Part shown: positions 36,101 to 46,900 of the stretch, piece after piece
Numbering within the stretch: position 1 is the stretch's first letter
Layout: the number at the start of each line of letters is the position of its first letter
From: Dromaius novaehollandiae
Taxonomy: Eukaryota > Chordata > Aves > Casuariiformes > Dromaiidae
Length of the DNA: 64,000 nucleotides
NCBI RefSeq assembly: GCF_036370855.1
Contig: NC_088102.1
Coordinates: 72,301,601-72,365,600, forward strand
Reading direction: 5' to 3'
Position numbers and translations under genes: made by a program
Notes under the pieces: generated by a model
Told to the model about the DNA's origin: nothing
The model's database searches: none
Seen by the model: the letters and a program-made list of their open reading frames with translations, nothing else

Positions 36101-36177
36101 CAGACGCCCCAGCCTCAGTGCCCAAGGACGTGGGCTACGATGATGTTGGTGTCAGCGGCCCCAGGACGTCACTGTGA
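30109..36177 (+). CDS. SRCR group B receptor gene 3 (WC1/CD163-like), intact
   Basis: Apparently complete receptor of about 975 residues from ATG 30130, or 982 from an in-frame upstream ATG at 30109 that genes 1, 2 and 5 lack (GTG there). Exons: signal to 30196; D1 30748-31065; D2 31225-31539; D3 31685-31993; D4 32211-32525; D5 32825-33142; D6 33221-33547; D7 33816-34202; transmembrane 34488-34625; cytoplasmic 34971-35066, 35359-35442, 35743-35871, 36053-36177. The total is a multiple of three with no stop. The D1 donor is GC (CAG then GCAAGG at 31066), a known minor donor class. D1 is one codon short just before its fifth cysteine (LQPFCRG against LQPFLCRG). The tail carries YEELDYTLTPDYQEV, GYDDAVA and the final GYDDVGVSGPRTSL. 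D2 has a YNGS glycosylation site shared with gene 4. The tail motifs suggest Src-kinase-dependent co-receptor signalling, inferred from WC1. Confidence 0.88.
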
Positions 36178-36401
36178 GCATGGTGGGGTCACGCTGCAGC
36201 AGTCCCTGAGGACATGCGTGGTGCCGTGTGACTCTGCCCCCACAGAGCCACAGCCTGGCCACAGAGGAAATCGTCTGCCTGATTGACCGCCTGCTTGGGC
36301 CTGCTGGGGACTACGGGCACTGTGGAGAACTGCCTCCATCATCCCTTCCATGAAGCCCTCCATGCAGCCTTCCATGTGTGTGCTTCCACTGTGCATTTTC
36401 T

Positions 36402-36407
36402 ATTAAA
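36402..36407 (+). terminator. Polyadenylation signal of SRCR gene 3
   Basis: ATTAAA about 225 bp after the stop codon. The second AATAAA seen after the other genes is absent here (ACCAAGAA follows). Confidence 0.65.
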
Positions 36408-36998
36408 AAAACCAAGAATTTTTGAGCCTTGGCCCCAGGGTCGGTGCTTTGGGCACGTTGCCATCTCCCAGGGGTGGCTGGGGCAGACACGAAGCACGTC
36501 CTGCTCAGCATGAGCCTTCTCGCGCAGAGCCAGTAACTCTCCAGCTGCCCTCACCCAGCTCTGGTTAATCACAGTCGCTGCTGCCGGTGTTTCGTCCACG
36601 ATGCCCTACACCGGGATGCCTCCCCGCATGGTGCCCCAGCTGCTGTGGCCCACACCTGCCGTAGGGCAGTGCTGTACCAGGCTGACATTTGCCATCGCAG
36701 GTGGGGCACACTGTCCATGGCAGGGGCTGCCATGGAGTGAGCACGGCATTGTGGAAAGAGCCGACCATCAACAGCGCTGCCCGATGCGGCCATGGTGGAG
36801 CAGCTGGCAGGCTTCCTCTCCTCACTGGAGGTTTCCCTTGCTGTAAGGCAGGCCTGCAGCCCAAACACAAAGGCAGGACAGTAGTGTTACAGGGGCAGAC
36901 GTCCGAGAGGGAGGCTACAGTCTGCCCTCCTGCCTGCCAACAAGCACATGCCCCATATAGGAGAGGAAGGCACACACTTTGTCTCCTTCATTGCGGGC
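36408..36998. other. 3' flank of gene 3
   Basis: More diverged version of 9887-10472. No gene is recognised. Confidence 0.5.
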
Positions 36999-38775
36999 AT
37001 CATTGGGTACCACTGAAAAGAGTCTGGCCCCATCCTCTTCACACACTCCCTTCACATAGTTATACTAATCAATAAAAATCCCCCCACTCAGGCTTCTCTC
37101 CTCCACCATGAACAGGCCCAGCTCTCTCAGCCTTTCCTCGCATGACACATGCTCCCGTCCCTTCAGCATCTTAGGAGCCCTTTGCTGCACTCGCTCCAGG
37201 AGCTCCATGTCTCTATTGTCTCGGGGAGCCCAGAACTGCACACAGCACTCCAGACGTGGCCTCCCCAGGGCTCAGTAGAGGCAAAGGATCACCTCCCTCC
37301 ACCTGCTGACAACACTCTGCCTAATGCAGCCCAGCATACCCTTGGCCTTCTTGGCCACAAGGGCACAGTGCTGGCTCACGGTCAGCTTGTTGTCCACCAG
37401 GCCTCCCAGGTCCTTCTCTGCACGGCTGCTTTCCAGCAGGTCAGCCACCACCCTCTACTGCTGCAGGGGCAGGCCTCTGCACTTCCCTTGATTCAGCTTC
37501 ATGAGGTTCCCCTCTGCCCATCTCTCCAGACTGTTGTGTCCACCAGCCCTCCCAGGTCCTTCTCTGCACGGCTGCTTTCCAGCAGGTCAGCCACCACCCT
37601 CTACTGCTGCAGGGGCAGGCCTCTGCACTTCCCTTGATTCAGCTTCATGAGGTTCCCCTCTGCCCATCTCTCCAGACTGTTGAGCTCCCTCGGAAGGGCA
37701 GCACAGCACTCTGGGGTATCAGCCACTCCTCTCAGGATCATCCTTGGATCATCAGCACACTTGCTGTGGGTGCACTCTGTCCCTTCATCCACATCACTGA
37801 GGAAGAAGATGAACAATACTGCACCCAGCAGGGACCCCTGGCAGACATCGCTAGCTACAGGCCTCCAACGAGACTTTGTGCTGCTCATCACAACCCTCTG
37901 AGCTCTGCCAGACAGCCAGTTTTAAGCCACCTCACTGTCTGCCCATCTAACCCACACTTCCTCAGCTTGCCTGTGAGGACGTGATGGGAGACAGTGTCCA
38001 AAGCCTTGCTCAAGTCAAGGGAGACAACTTGCCCTGCTCTCCCCTCATCTACCCAGCCAGGTGTCCCATCCTAGAAGGCTCTCACGTTGGTTAAGCATGA
38101 TTTCCCCCTTTGGGAATCCACGCTCACTACTCTGGATCACTTTCTTAGCCACCACATGCTTGCCAGTGGTGTCCAGGATGAGCTGCTCCATCACCTTGGC
38201 AGGGATCGAGGTGAGGCTGCCCGGCGTGTACTTCCCTGCACCCTCCTTCTTGCCCTCGTGGAAGACTGGAGTGGCATTGGCTCTCTTCCAGGCCTCAGGC
38301 ACCTCTCCTGATCTCCAGCACCTTTCAAAGAGGACTGAGAGGGGCCTAGCAAGGACCTTGGCCAGCTCGTCAGCACCCCTGGGGGCATGCCATGAGGGTG
38401 CATGGACTTGTGGATGTCCAGTTTGCTTCAGTGATCCCTAAGCCCATCCTCCTCCACCAAGGAAATGTCTTCCTCTCTTGAGGCTTTCTCCCTGCTCTCC
38501 AGGGCCTGGGATATGCGGAGGGCCAGTGTTCATGGGAATGACTGCAGCAAAGCAGCATTCAGGATCTCTGCCTTTTCCGTATGCTTTGTCACCAGGGCCC
38601 CTGCCCCAGTCAGCAGTGAGCGCACACTTTCCCTTCTCTTCCTCTGGTTATCGATAGATTTAAAGAAGCCCTGCTTGCTGTCCTTCACATCCCTCAACAC
38701 ATTAAACTCCAAAGGGGCCATTAACTTCCAAGACCCACTGCTGCCTACTCAGACAACATCCCTCTATTCCACCAG
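36999..38775 (-). mobile_element. CR1 LINE fragment, longest copy, ORF2 reverse transcriptase
   Basis: Minus strand. It includes the upstream reverse transcriptase part missing elsewhere (MPEAWKRANATPVFHEGKKE, then SLTSIPAKVMEQLIL, about 38302-38150) and the downstream part with [12 protein letters not shown]. It contains an internal tandem duplication of about 146 bp (37392-37537 and 37538-37677). It ends abruptly where SRCR sequence begins. Confidence 0.82.
37392..37677 (-). repeat. 146-bp tandem duplication inside CR1
   Basis: The block from GTCCACCAGGCCTCCCAGG to CATCTCTCCAGACTGTT is present twice in direct orientation. Only this CR1 copy has it. Confidence 0.8.
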
Positions 38776-39987
38776 GTTTGCTGTGGGCTGGCTTGCGGCA
38801 GCACCCAGGGCGTGGGGAGGCAGAGGGCTGCCATGCCTGCATGCCCCCATCATTGCAGAGCAGGGGACATGAGGACTTCGTCTCCAGCACCCTTTCTCCC
38901 TCCCAGCCTACACGGGCTTCAGACTGGTGAACGGCAGCACAGAGTGCACAGGGCAGGTGGAGCTGGAGGCGCACAGCACCTGGGGCTCCCTCTGCGATGC
39001 CGGCTGGGACATGCCTGACACGCAGGTGCTCTGCCACCACCTCGGCTGTGGCTTTGCCACCTCCGTGTCCCACGGAGGGTGTTTCGGGACAAGGAGCGGC
39101 CCGCTGTGGCGGGACACTTTTCACTGCTGTGGGACCGAGTCCCACCTGGGAGAGTGCCCTGCCATGGCGCTGGGGACCCCTGCCTGCTCGCTCGGCCATG
39201 TTGCCGCAGTCAATTGCTCAGGTGCGTGTGGGGCAGGTGGCGTCAGACAGGAGGGCCTCCTGGGGAGGGGGCCCAGCACCCCAAAAAGGAGGAGTGCCCC
39301 TCCCTCCCACTGCCAGCAGGAGCTGTGGGGCACAGAGCCCGTCTGGGGAAGCAGGACCATGTCAGGGCAGGAGGAGGGCTGAGCCCACACACAGGGCAGC
39401 AGGCACATGGGCAGGAGGAGGGCAGTGGGGCCGTGCTGTCCCCCGGCAAGCTGTGGGGCTCCTTGGCACCCTGCGGTCCCTGCAGCACCTCAGGACATCT
39501 CCCCTCTGTGTGGGGCCAGGTGGTGCTGAACCCCTGAGGCTGGTGGATGGGGAGAGCCGCTGTGACGGGCGCCTGGAGGTGGCCCTGGGTGGGGCCTGGG
39601 ACCAAGGCCTGGCCCAGTGCAATGCCACACTGCACAGCTCTGTGCCACCAGGCCGCACCCAGGAGACGGCGGTTGTGTGCTCAGGCGCGTGTGCCGGGAA
39701 GGGCCCCAGGGCACCACAGGGGCCCGAGCAGCTGCCCCAGCCTGGGCTGTCTCTGGCTGCAGGGAGACGACAGGTGCGGCTGGTGAGCGGCCCCAGGTTC
39801 TGCCCCAGCAGAGTGGAGGTCTATGTCCAGGGGGCCTGGAGCTGCATCTGCAAGGACACCTGGGACCTCTGGGACGCCGCCGTCGTCTGCCACCAGCTGG
39901 GCTGCGGTGAGGCCTTGGCAGTGCCCGGCTTGGCCCACTATGGCCAGGGCTCTGGACCAGTGTGGCTGGGCACCGGCAGCTGCTCTA
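38776..39987 (+). pseudogene. SRCR gene relic (D4, deleted D5, truncated D6)
   Basis: 38776-38906 matches the end of the intron before D4. D4 at 38907-39221 is open and closest to gene 2 (shared TGQVELEA, GFATSV and GGCFGT). It carries an extra cysteine in FHCCGTES. D5 at 39520-39684 has lost 153 nt, exactly 51 codons, between GGAW and LAQCNAT, and its donor is GCGCGT rather than GTGAGT. D6 starts at 39763 and breaks off at about 39987 in GTGSCS, where CR1 resumes. There is no signal, transmembrane or tail exon, so it cannot make a receptor. It is flanked by directly repeated CR1 sequence (about 38497-38775 and 39988-40262), which suggests CR1-mediated recombination. Confidence 0.85.
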
Positions 39988-40385
39988 CAGGGCCTGGGAT
40001 GTGGGGAGGGCCAGTCTTCACAGGAAAGACTGCAGCAAAGCAGCATTCAGGATCTCTGCCTTTTCTACATGCTTTGTCACCAGGGCCCCTGCCCCAGTCG
40101 GCAGCGGGCCCACAATTTCCATTCTCCTCCTCAATTACCAGTGGATTTAAGGAAGCCCTGCTTGCTGTCCTTCACATCCTTCAACATATTAAACTCCAAA
40201 GGGACCTCGGCCTGGACATTCCAAGCCTCATCCTTGCCTGCTTGGACAACATCCCTCTATTCCTCCCACGTTTCCTGAGGCTGGCTCCACACAAGCCCTG
40301 TCTCGGTTTTTGGCAGTTCTCCTTAAGCATGGTGTCAAACAGATGTCCCCTGGCATTGGAGTGCTCTAAGAGTAGTTCAGGAAAC
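39988..40385 (-). mobile_element. CR1 LINE fragment to the right of the SRCR relic
   Basis: Repeats the CR1 sequence found just left of the relic (about 38497-38775) and continues to the segment equivalent to 11780-11900. Beyond it, 40415-40460 is a short piece of the gene 3'-flank type joined to the next unit. Confidence 0.75.
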
Positions 40386-40472
40386 CACAAGTGTAAGTCA
40401 GAGACTTGCAGCCATGGGCTGGAGGTTTCCCTTGCTGTAAGGGAGACCTGCAGCCAAAACACAAGATGGAGA

Positions 40473-41837
40473 TGTCTCAGAGGAAGGCTATGGCCTGCCT
40501 TCCTGCCTGCCACCAAGCGTTGGCCCCATCCAAGACAGCAAGGCACGCGGTTTGTGTCCGTGATTGGAGGCATCACCCACAAGGGGTACAAAGCGGGCCT
40601 GGGAAGAAAGCTGAATGCACGTCTCTCAATACTAAATATCCCTCTCTGGCTTCCCAACTGCTGCACTTCCATCTCTATAATCAGCTCACAGCTTTGATAC
40701 CTCCCGTGATTGTCCCACCAGTTAAACACAGAAGGTCTATGTGGTCAGTGCATATGCTGCATGAGCTTTCTATGCCACTCTTGTCTCTCTGCAAGGCCTG
40801 CTGGCATTTGTATGCAGCCCATACCGGAATGCTGAGGTCTGACAAGCCCCTGCCACTAGTCCACTTCCCGACAGCTTCTGTTGCTGTGACCTGCTACTCT
40901 TTCAACTAGGGAAGCAAGTGGCTATGCACTGAGGTTTGCAGCCAAGGTAGGATGTGTCCTGCGAGAGCCCTGACTCAGTTGCTGGTCTGCACCTCATCCC
41001 TGCTGTCTGTACACAGTGGGAAAATCCCCACACTGGGGCACTGGAGCTGTCTGTTGTGCTGCAGCTGGGAAAAATGTCCCCACGTGGCAGCTGAGCTTGC
41101 CTGGGCAGAGAGGGATTCCCACCAGCTGTGATGCAACTGTGGACAGGTGCTGGCCACCCTCATCCCTGCCCTGGCAGAAGACTCCAGGATGTTGGATGGA
41201 GGGTCCATTCTGAGGTGGAGCAAGGTGCTGGGAATTCCCCTGCCCTTGGGTGGGTGCTGCTGCCACAGCTTAGAGGAGGCCTGAGAGACCTGCAAGGCAT
41301 TGCTGGGCTGAACTGCTTTGCTGGTACAGCCAGCCACGAGCACAGGTCCCCTTGAGTCCCCAGTCCACCTAGCTACCTACTGCAGATGCTGAAGCAGCCA
41401 CCCTTCCAGGCATTGTGTGGGAGGGAAACAAGGGGGCAGGGCTGGGGCTGTGCCTGATTCACCGGACCTGAAAAGGGCACAGACCAGAAGTGGCATCATC
41501 TCATGTTCCCACTGCAGTCAGTGGGGAGAAACAGGCCGTACGGGGAGAGGGGGGAACACAGGTGCAGGCTGGACTGAACCATCCCAGGCACTGTCTCCCT
41601 CTGCCCTCCCAGCTCTGTAGCAGCACCTGCACTAGCGGGGAGCAGGGCCTGATAGCTCAGCAGTGGCATTACAACCTCAGGCCAATACCACACAGGGTAA
41701 AGAAACCCTTTGTGTCAGGAAGGCCTTGAAGTGGCCAGAGCTTTCCAGATCCTTTTGCCTTGGGGTGACAATTAAGCGCATCGGCACAAGGCCGACAGCG
41801 TGGCACGACTGAAGCTGCCCTGCGCTCTGCCTTGTGT
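40473..41837. other. Spacer, no gene recognised
   Basis: Equivalent to 52-1459. No gene is supported. Confidence 0.5.
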
Positions 41838-42440
41838 TCACGGAAGCACAGAAGCACACAACGGCAGAGATTGGAAGGGACCTCTGGAGATCATCGCGGC
41901 CAATGCCCCTGCCCATGAGGGTCATCTAAAGCCCATCGCCCAGGACCCTATCCAGACGCCTCTGCAATGCCTCCAAAGATGGAGACTCCACAATCTCCCC
42001 AGGAAACCTGTTCCCGGGCTCTGTCACCCTCACAGGAAAGAAGCTTATCCTGCTGGGCAGACGGAACTTCCTGGGTTTCAGGTTGTGCCCGTTGCCTCTC
42101 ATCCTATCGCTGGGCACCACTGAAAAGCTCTTGACACCCTCCCTGCAGATATTTATGCCCACTGATAAAGATTCCCCCACAGGCTTCCCTTCTCCACCAT
42201 GAACAGGCCCAGTTCTCCCAGCCTTTCCGCGTGTGACGTGCTTCCATCCCTTAAGCATCGTAGGAGCCAAATGGGCCTTGACATTCCGAGCCCCATCCTT
42301 GCCTGCTTGGACAACATCCCTCCATTCCTCCCACATTTCCTGAGGCTGGCTCCACACCAGCCCTTCCTCAGCTTTTGGCAGTTCTCCTTAACCATGGTGT
42401 CAAACAGGTGTCACACAGCATTGGAGTGCTGTTAGAGTAG
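41838..42440 (-). mobile_element. CR1 LINE fragment, internally deleted (unit 4)
   Basis: Same element and internal junction as 1460-2060. Confidence 0.8.
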
Positions 42441-43800
42441 TCCTATTGATGAGGAGTTCCTAAGAAATCGAGCTCCATTTCAAGCTGACTGTGCTTCCTC
42501 TTGCTTCAGAGTACAAACAGAAATACAGAGCACACATGATAAGAGAGTTCTTGCAGGCAAGCTTGATTCTCATGCACTACTGGACCCTCCTCTCCTGCCT
42601 GAGCCCTTTCCCTAAGCACAGCAACCAGGGAGACCTTGTTGGCAAAGCTCCTCCTCCCTTCCTCCTCCTCTATGTGCCCTTTTTCACTGGAGCTCAGGCC
42701 AGCTTAGCCGGGCCACCCTCCTGAGGAATCAGCTCATCTCCTGAGCCTCGCAACAGAGGCTTGTGCTTGCTGGAGGCTCTCCTTCATTCCCTGCTGGCTG
42801 CCCTACACTCAGGTAGGTGCTGGGGAGGTTAAATGTGATGATCACAAAGGCAAAGCCCTGACAGTGATGCCACCCACACAGAGCGATATTAAGCTGGGGG
42901 AGGTCTCCACTCCTACCCAAAATGTCCCCTTGACTAGCAGGCTCAAGGGAACCAACACCAGTCTCCCATATCCCTCAGATTTGTCTGAAGAGGCCCTCAG
43001 TCACTCTGGATTTGCTCCAGGTCTCTGTGGCAGTGGCACTGCAAACAGATACTGATACACAGAAGCCTAGCGTTATCATACTCTGAAATGCAGCTGGCTG
43101 AGCAGAAACAGAAGCAGGTGCTGAGATGCTGGCTGTTCAGCAGGCCCAGTAGATGCCTGTGCTCTGACACAGAGCAGCACTCGGGCTGCCACAGCTGCTT
43201 CCCCTTGGGAGCTGGTGTGCAGTGGGGGAACCAACTCCTTCCTTCCCCGTCACTGCATGGGGCAAGCGTGGCTGCCATGGGGACTGTGGGGCTGAGGGGC
43301 ACAGGCCTGCAGGCAGCTGGGCAGCACCTCCATCCACCTGCAAGCTGCTGTGAGGGGTCCAGGCCCCCCTGCCAATGTGCCATGGAGCCTGGGGCTGGGC
43401 TTGACTTGGTGCTGCCCTGGAGCTATCTAGCCCAGAGCCAGCCCCAGTGCCTGCCCCATGTGGAGGGCTGCAGTGAGGAGGGACCACAGCAGCAAGGAGC
43501 CTGCAGCAGATGCTGCCCGCAGCACAGGACAGTCCTTGTTGGGGCAGGGCTCTTGCAACGCTCCCTGGCACAGTGTGACACACCCAGACCCATGTGGGAT
43601 CAGGCATAGGAAGGGCCCACACACCCTGCACCCACTGCAGCACCCAGGTGGGGAGTCCTGCTCAGATCATCATCAGACTCCCCACGGGGACAGCCAGGCA
43701 GGCACCCACCCACTGGTGGGGTGCGTGTGATGGCAGAAGTGGAGCCGAGACGCATATATGGGCATGCACGGGGATGGAGAAGGTTATTGGAGGCTGGGGC
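42441..43800. other. Conserved 5' flank of SRCR gene 4
   Basis: Resembles the gene 3 flank but without its local duplication. Near 42509-42560 the clearest version of the FISNA-like stretch occurs (EYKQKYRAHMIREFLQA after a TTCAG acceptor-like site). No exon can be defined. Confidence 0.45.
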
Positions 43801-43804
43801 TCTG

Positions 43805-43920
43805 TCAGATGGGAGATAACCCTCCTGATAACGTCTCAAAAGGTGCCTAATGCTGTTGATTGGCTGCCCTGGCAGCGGGGCCTGCGCTTCTGCCTATATA
43901 TTGCCCTCCCCATAGCGGGG
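43805..43920 (+). promoter_or_regulatory. Proximal promoter of SRCR gene 4
   Basis: AGATAA at 43814-43819, TGATAA at 43826-43831, inverted CCAAT (ATTGG) at 43859-43863 and TATATAT at 43895-43901. Confidence 0.65.
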
Positions 43921-43964
43921 GCCTCTGGTGGCCCAGGAGGCAAGCAGGAGCTGGAGGCTGCACC

Positions 43965-46900
43965 ATGGGGCAGGAGGTGTTTGAGATGGCCACCATCAGC
44001 CAGCTCCTTGCCAGTGCACTGGGACTGCTGCTGTGCGTGCAGCTCTGCAGGGGTGAGTGCCTGTGGGCTCCCCGGGACTGGAGCTGCCTCCCTTCATGTC
44101 GAGAGTGGGAGGCAGCCCTGGGGATGGGGAAGACACGATGGGGCTGGGGTGGCCCCCATGGGCCTGTGTGTGACCTGCTGGGCAGGCTTCCCAAGGACAC
44201 CAGTGGAGACATCCCACCTGGGCAGCTCTCGGGCACTCGCGGTGCCTGGGGTGTGCTGGGGACAGGGTTTTTGCAGTGGGGCCAAACACTGAGCACATGT
44301 GGCAGTATGCATGCCCCACAGTTTTCCCCTTGCGTCAGGTGCTGGACATTCAGGGGCTGGATATGGCCCTGCCTTTCTTCACAGCTCACATCCTGCAGTG
44401 CCCCCAGGGCTTTTCCACATACACGGCCATATGCCAGGGCCCAAGAGCCAGCCCCACAGTGGGGAGTGGAGGCCATCAGGGCAGGGAACAGCTGTGGGAC
44501 ATAGCCCCCTGGGCCCACCTGGCAGGGCAGGCTGCACCAGGCACCCGTGGCATCATGCGGGGGCTCCACATCCTCCTTTGTGGTCCCACATGGGCACCCA
44601 CAGGCACTGAGGAGCTGAGACTGATTGATGGAGGCAGCCGCTGCGCTGGCCGGGTGGAGGTGAAGCACGAGGGCCAGTGGGGCACCGTGTGCAGCTATGA
44701 CTTCATCTGGGATGTCCGCGGAGCCTCCGTGGTCTGCAGGCAGCTGGGATGTGGCACCGTGGCAAGGACTTCCCCATACACCCCATTTGGGGCAGGTGCT
44801 GGCCGGATTTGGCTGCAACCCTTCTTCTGCCGTGGCACCGAGACAGCGCTCCACCACTGCTCCCACTATGGCTGGGGCCAGCACTACTGCGGACATGACT
44901 GGGACGTGGGGGTGACATGCTCAGGTGAGGGATTAGGTGACTGTGCTGGGGGGCAGCCCTTTGGCTGCGCGCGGTTGGGAGCCATTATGGCCATGCCCAG
45001 TGCCTCCCCACCAGGGACTCCCCGGGTGTGGGAGTGGCGCTGGAGGGCAGCACTCTCATGCCCTGAGGGCACCTCTAATGCAGATGCTGTGGAGCTGAGG
45101 CTGGTGAATGGAGGTGGTCCCTGTGCCGGCAGAGTGGAGGTGAAGCTGCGGGGCCAGTGGGGGACGGTGGCAGATAATGAATGGGACATGGAAGATGCCG
45201 AGGTGGTGTGTCAGCAGCTGGGCTGTGGCTCAGCCAAAAGCGCCCATGCCTGGAGCCGCTTTGGGAAAGGGTCTGGACCAATTCATCTGGCTGTCGTTGA
45301 CTGTCGCGGGGATGAGTCCGCCCTCTGGGAATGTACTATCAAGGGATGGGAGCTGTACAATGGAAGCCATAGCTGGGATGTTGGCGTGGTCTGCCAAGGT
45401 AAGAGCTGTGGTGGTCACAGCCCAGGCTGTCTCGCCCCCGGGGGCCACCTGTGCCAGCACCAAAGCTCTGGTGGCAGCCCCTCCACAACCCCCCAACATG
45501 TCCCAGGGACCTCCAGGCGACCCCACACTCTCTTCCCTGGCAGGGTTTGTGCAGCTGGTCGGTGGGGACAGCGCCTGCTCGGGTCGTGTGGAGGTCAGGC
45601 AGGGCCGAGGCTGGGCAACCCTCTGCAAGGCCCACGTGGACCTCAACGCTGCCCATGTCATCTGCAAGGAGCTGGGCTGTGGAGCAGCTCTGGCCATCAC
45701 TGGGGCAGCACACTTTGGGGCAGGAGCTGGGCCCATCTGGGACGGGGGCTTTGAGTGTGCAGGCAACGAATCCCTCCTGTCTGCCTGCACCCGCAGGCTG
45801 CCCCACAGCCAGGGCTGCACGCACAGCAGTGACGCCGGCATCATCTGCTCCCGTAAGAGAGCAGGGCACGGGACAGAGGCTGCAGCGGGGGGCATGGGGA
45901 GACGGGCAGCGGGGACAGGGGTGCCCAGGGCAGGGACGGGGCAGGGAGGCTGTGGGCTGGCTTGTGGCAGCCCCCAGGGCATGGAGAGGCAGAGGGCTGC
46001 CATGCCTGTGTGCCCCCACCATTGTAGCTGCACAGGGCCATCGTCTGCAGCACCCTTTCTCCCTCCCAGCCTACACAGGCTTCAGGCTGGTGAACGGCAG
46101 CACGGTGTGCGCAGGGCGGGTGGAGCTGGAGGCACGCGGCACCTGGGGCTCCCTCTGCGATGCCGGCTGGGACATGCCCGATGCCCAGGTGCTCTGCCAC
46201 CACCTCGGCTGCGGCTTTGCTGCCTCCGTGCCTCGCAGAGGGCATTTTGGGACAGGGAGCGGCCCGCTGCGGCAGGACACATTTCACTGCAGCGGGACCG
46301 AGTCCCACCTGGGAGAGTGCCCTGCCACGGCGCTGGGGACCCCCGCCTGCTCACTGGGCCACGCTGCCGCAGTCAATTGCTCAGGTGCGTGTGGGGCAGG
46401 TGGCGTCAGACAGGAGGGCCTGCTGTGGGGAGGGGACCCAGCACCCCAAATGGAGGGGTGCCCCTCCTTCTCACTGCCACCAGGAGCTGTGGGGCACAGG
46501 GCCCATCTGGGGAAGCAGGGCCATGTCAGGGCAGGAGGAGGGCTGAGCCCACACACAGGGCAGCAGGCACATGGGCAGGAGGAGGGCAGTGGGGTCGTGC
46601 TGTCCCCCGGCAAGCTGTGGGGCTCCTTGGCACCCCACGGTCCCCACAGTGCCTCAGGACATCTCCCCTCTGTGTGGGGACAGGTGGCACTGAACCCCTG
46701 CGGCTGGTGGATGGGGAGAGCCGCTGTGACGGGCGCCTGGAGGTGGCCCTGGGTGGGGCCTGGGGCCGAGTCCTGCCACAGCAGTGGGATGACAGCGGTG
46801 CCAGTGTGGTGTGCCGGCAGCTCCGGTGCGGCACGGTGCAGAAGGCCTACGCCGCCCCAGTGCTGCAGCCAGGCTCGAGTCCCCTGGGGCTGAGCGGGCT

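Larger units (their letters stand above)
25993..40472 (+). repeat. Tandem array unit 3 (SRCR gene 3 plus SRCR relic)
   Basis: Starts with the common unit-start sequence. It is the longest unit because of a local duplication at about 28141-28920 and the extra relic at 38776-39987. It lacks the NACHT remnant found in the spacers after genes 1, 2 and 4. Confidence 0.8.
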
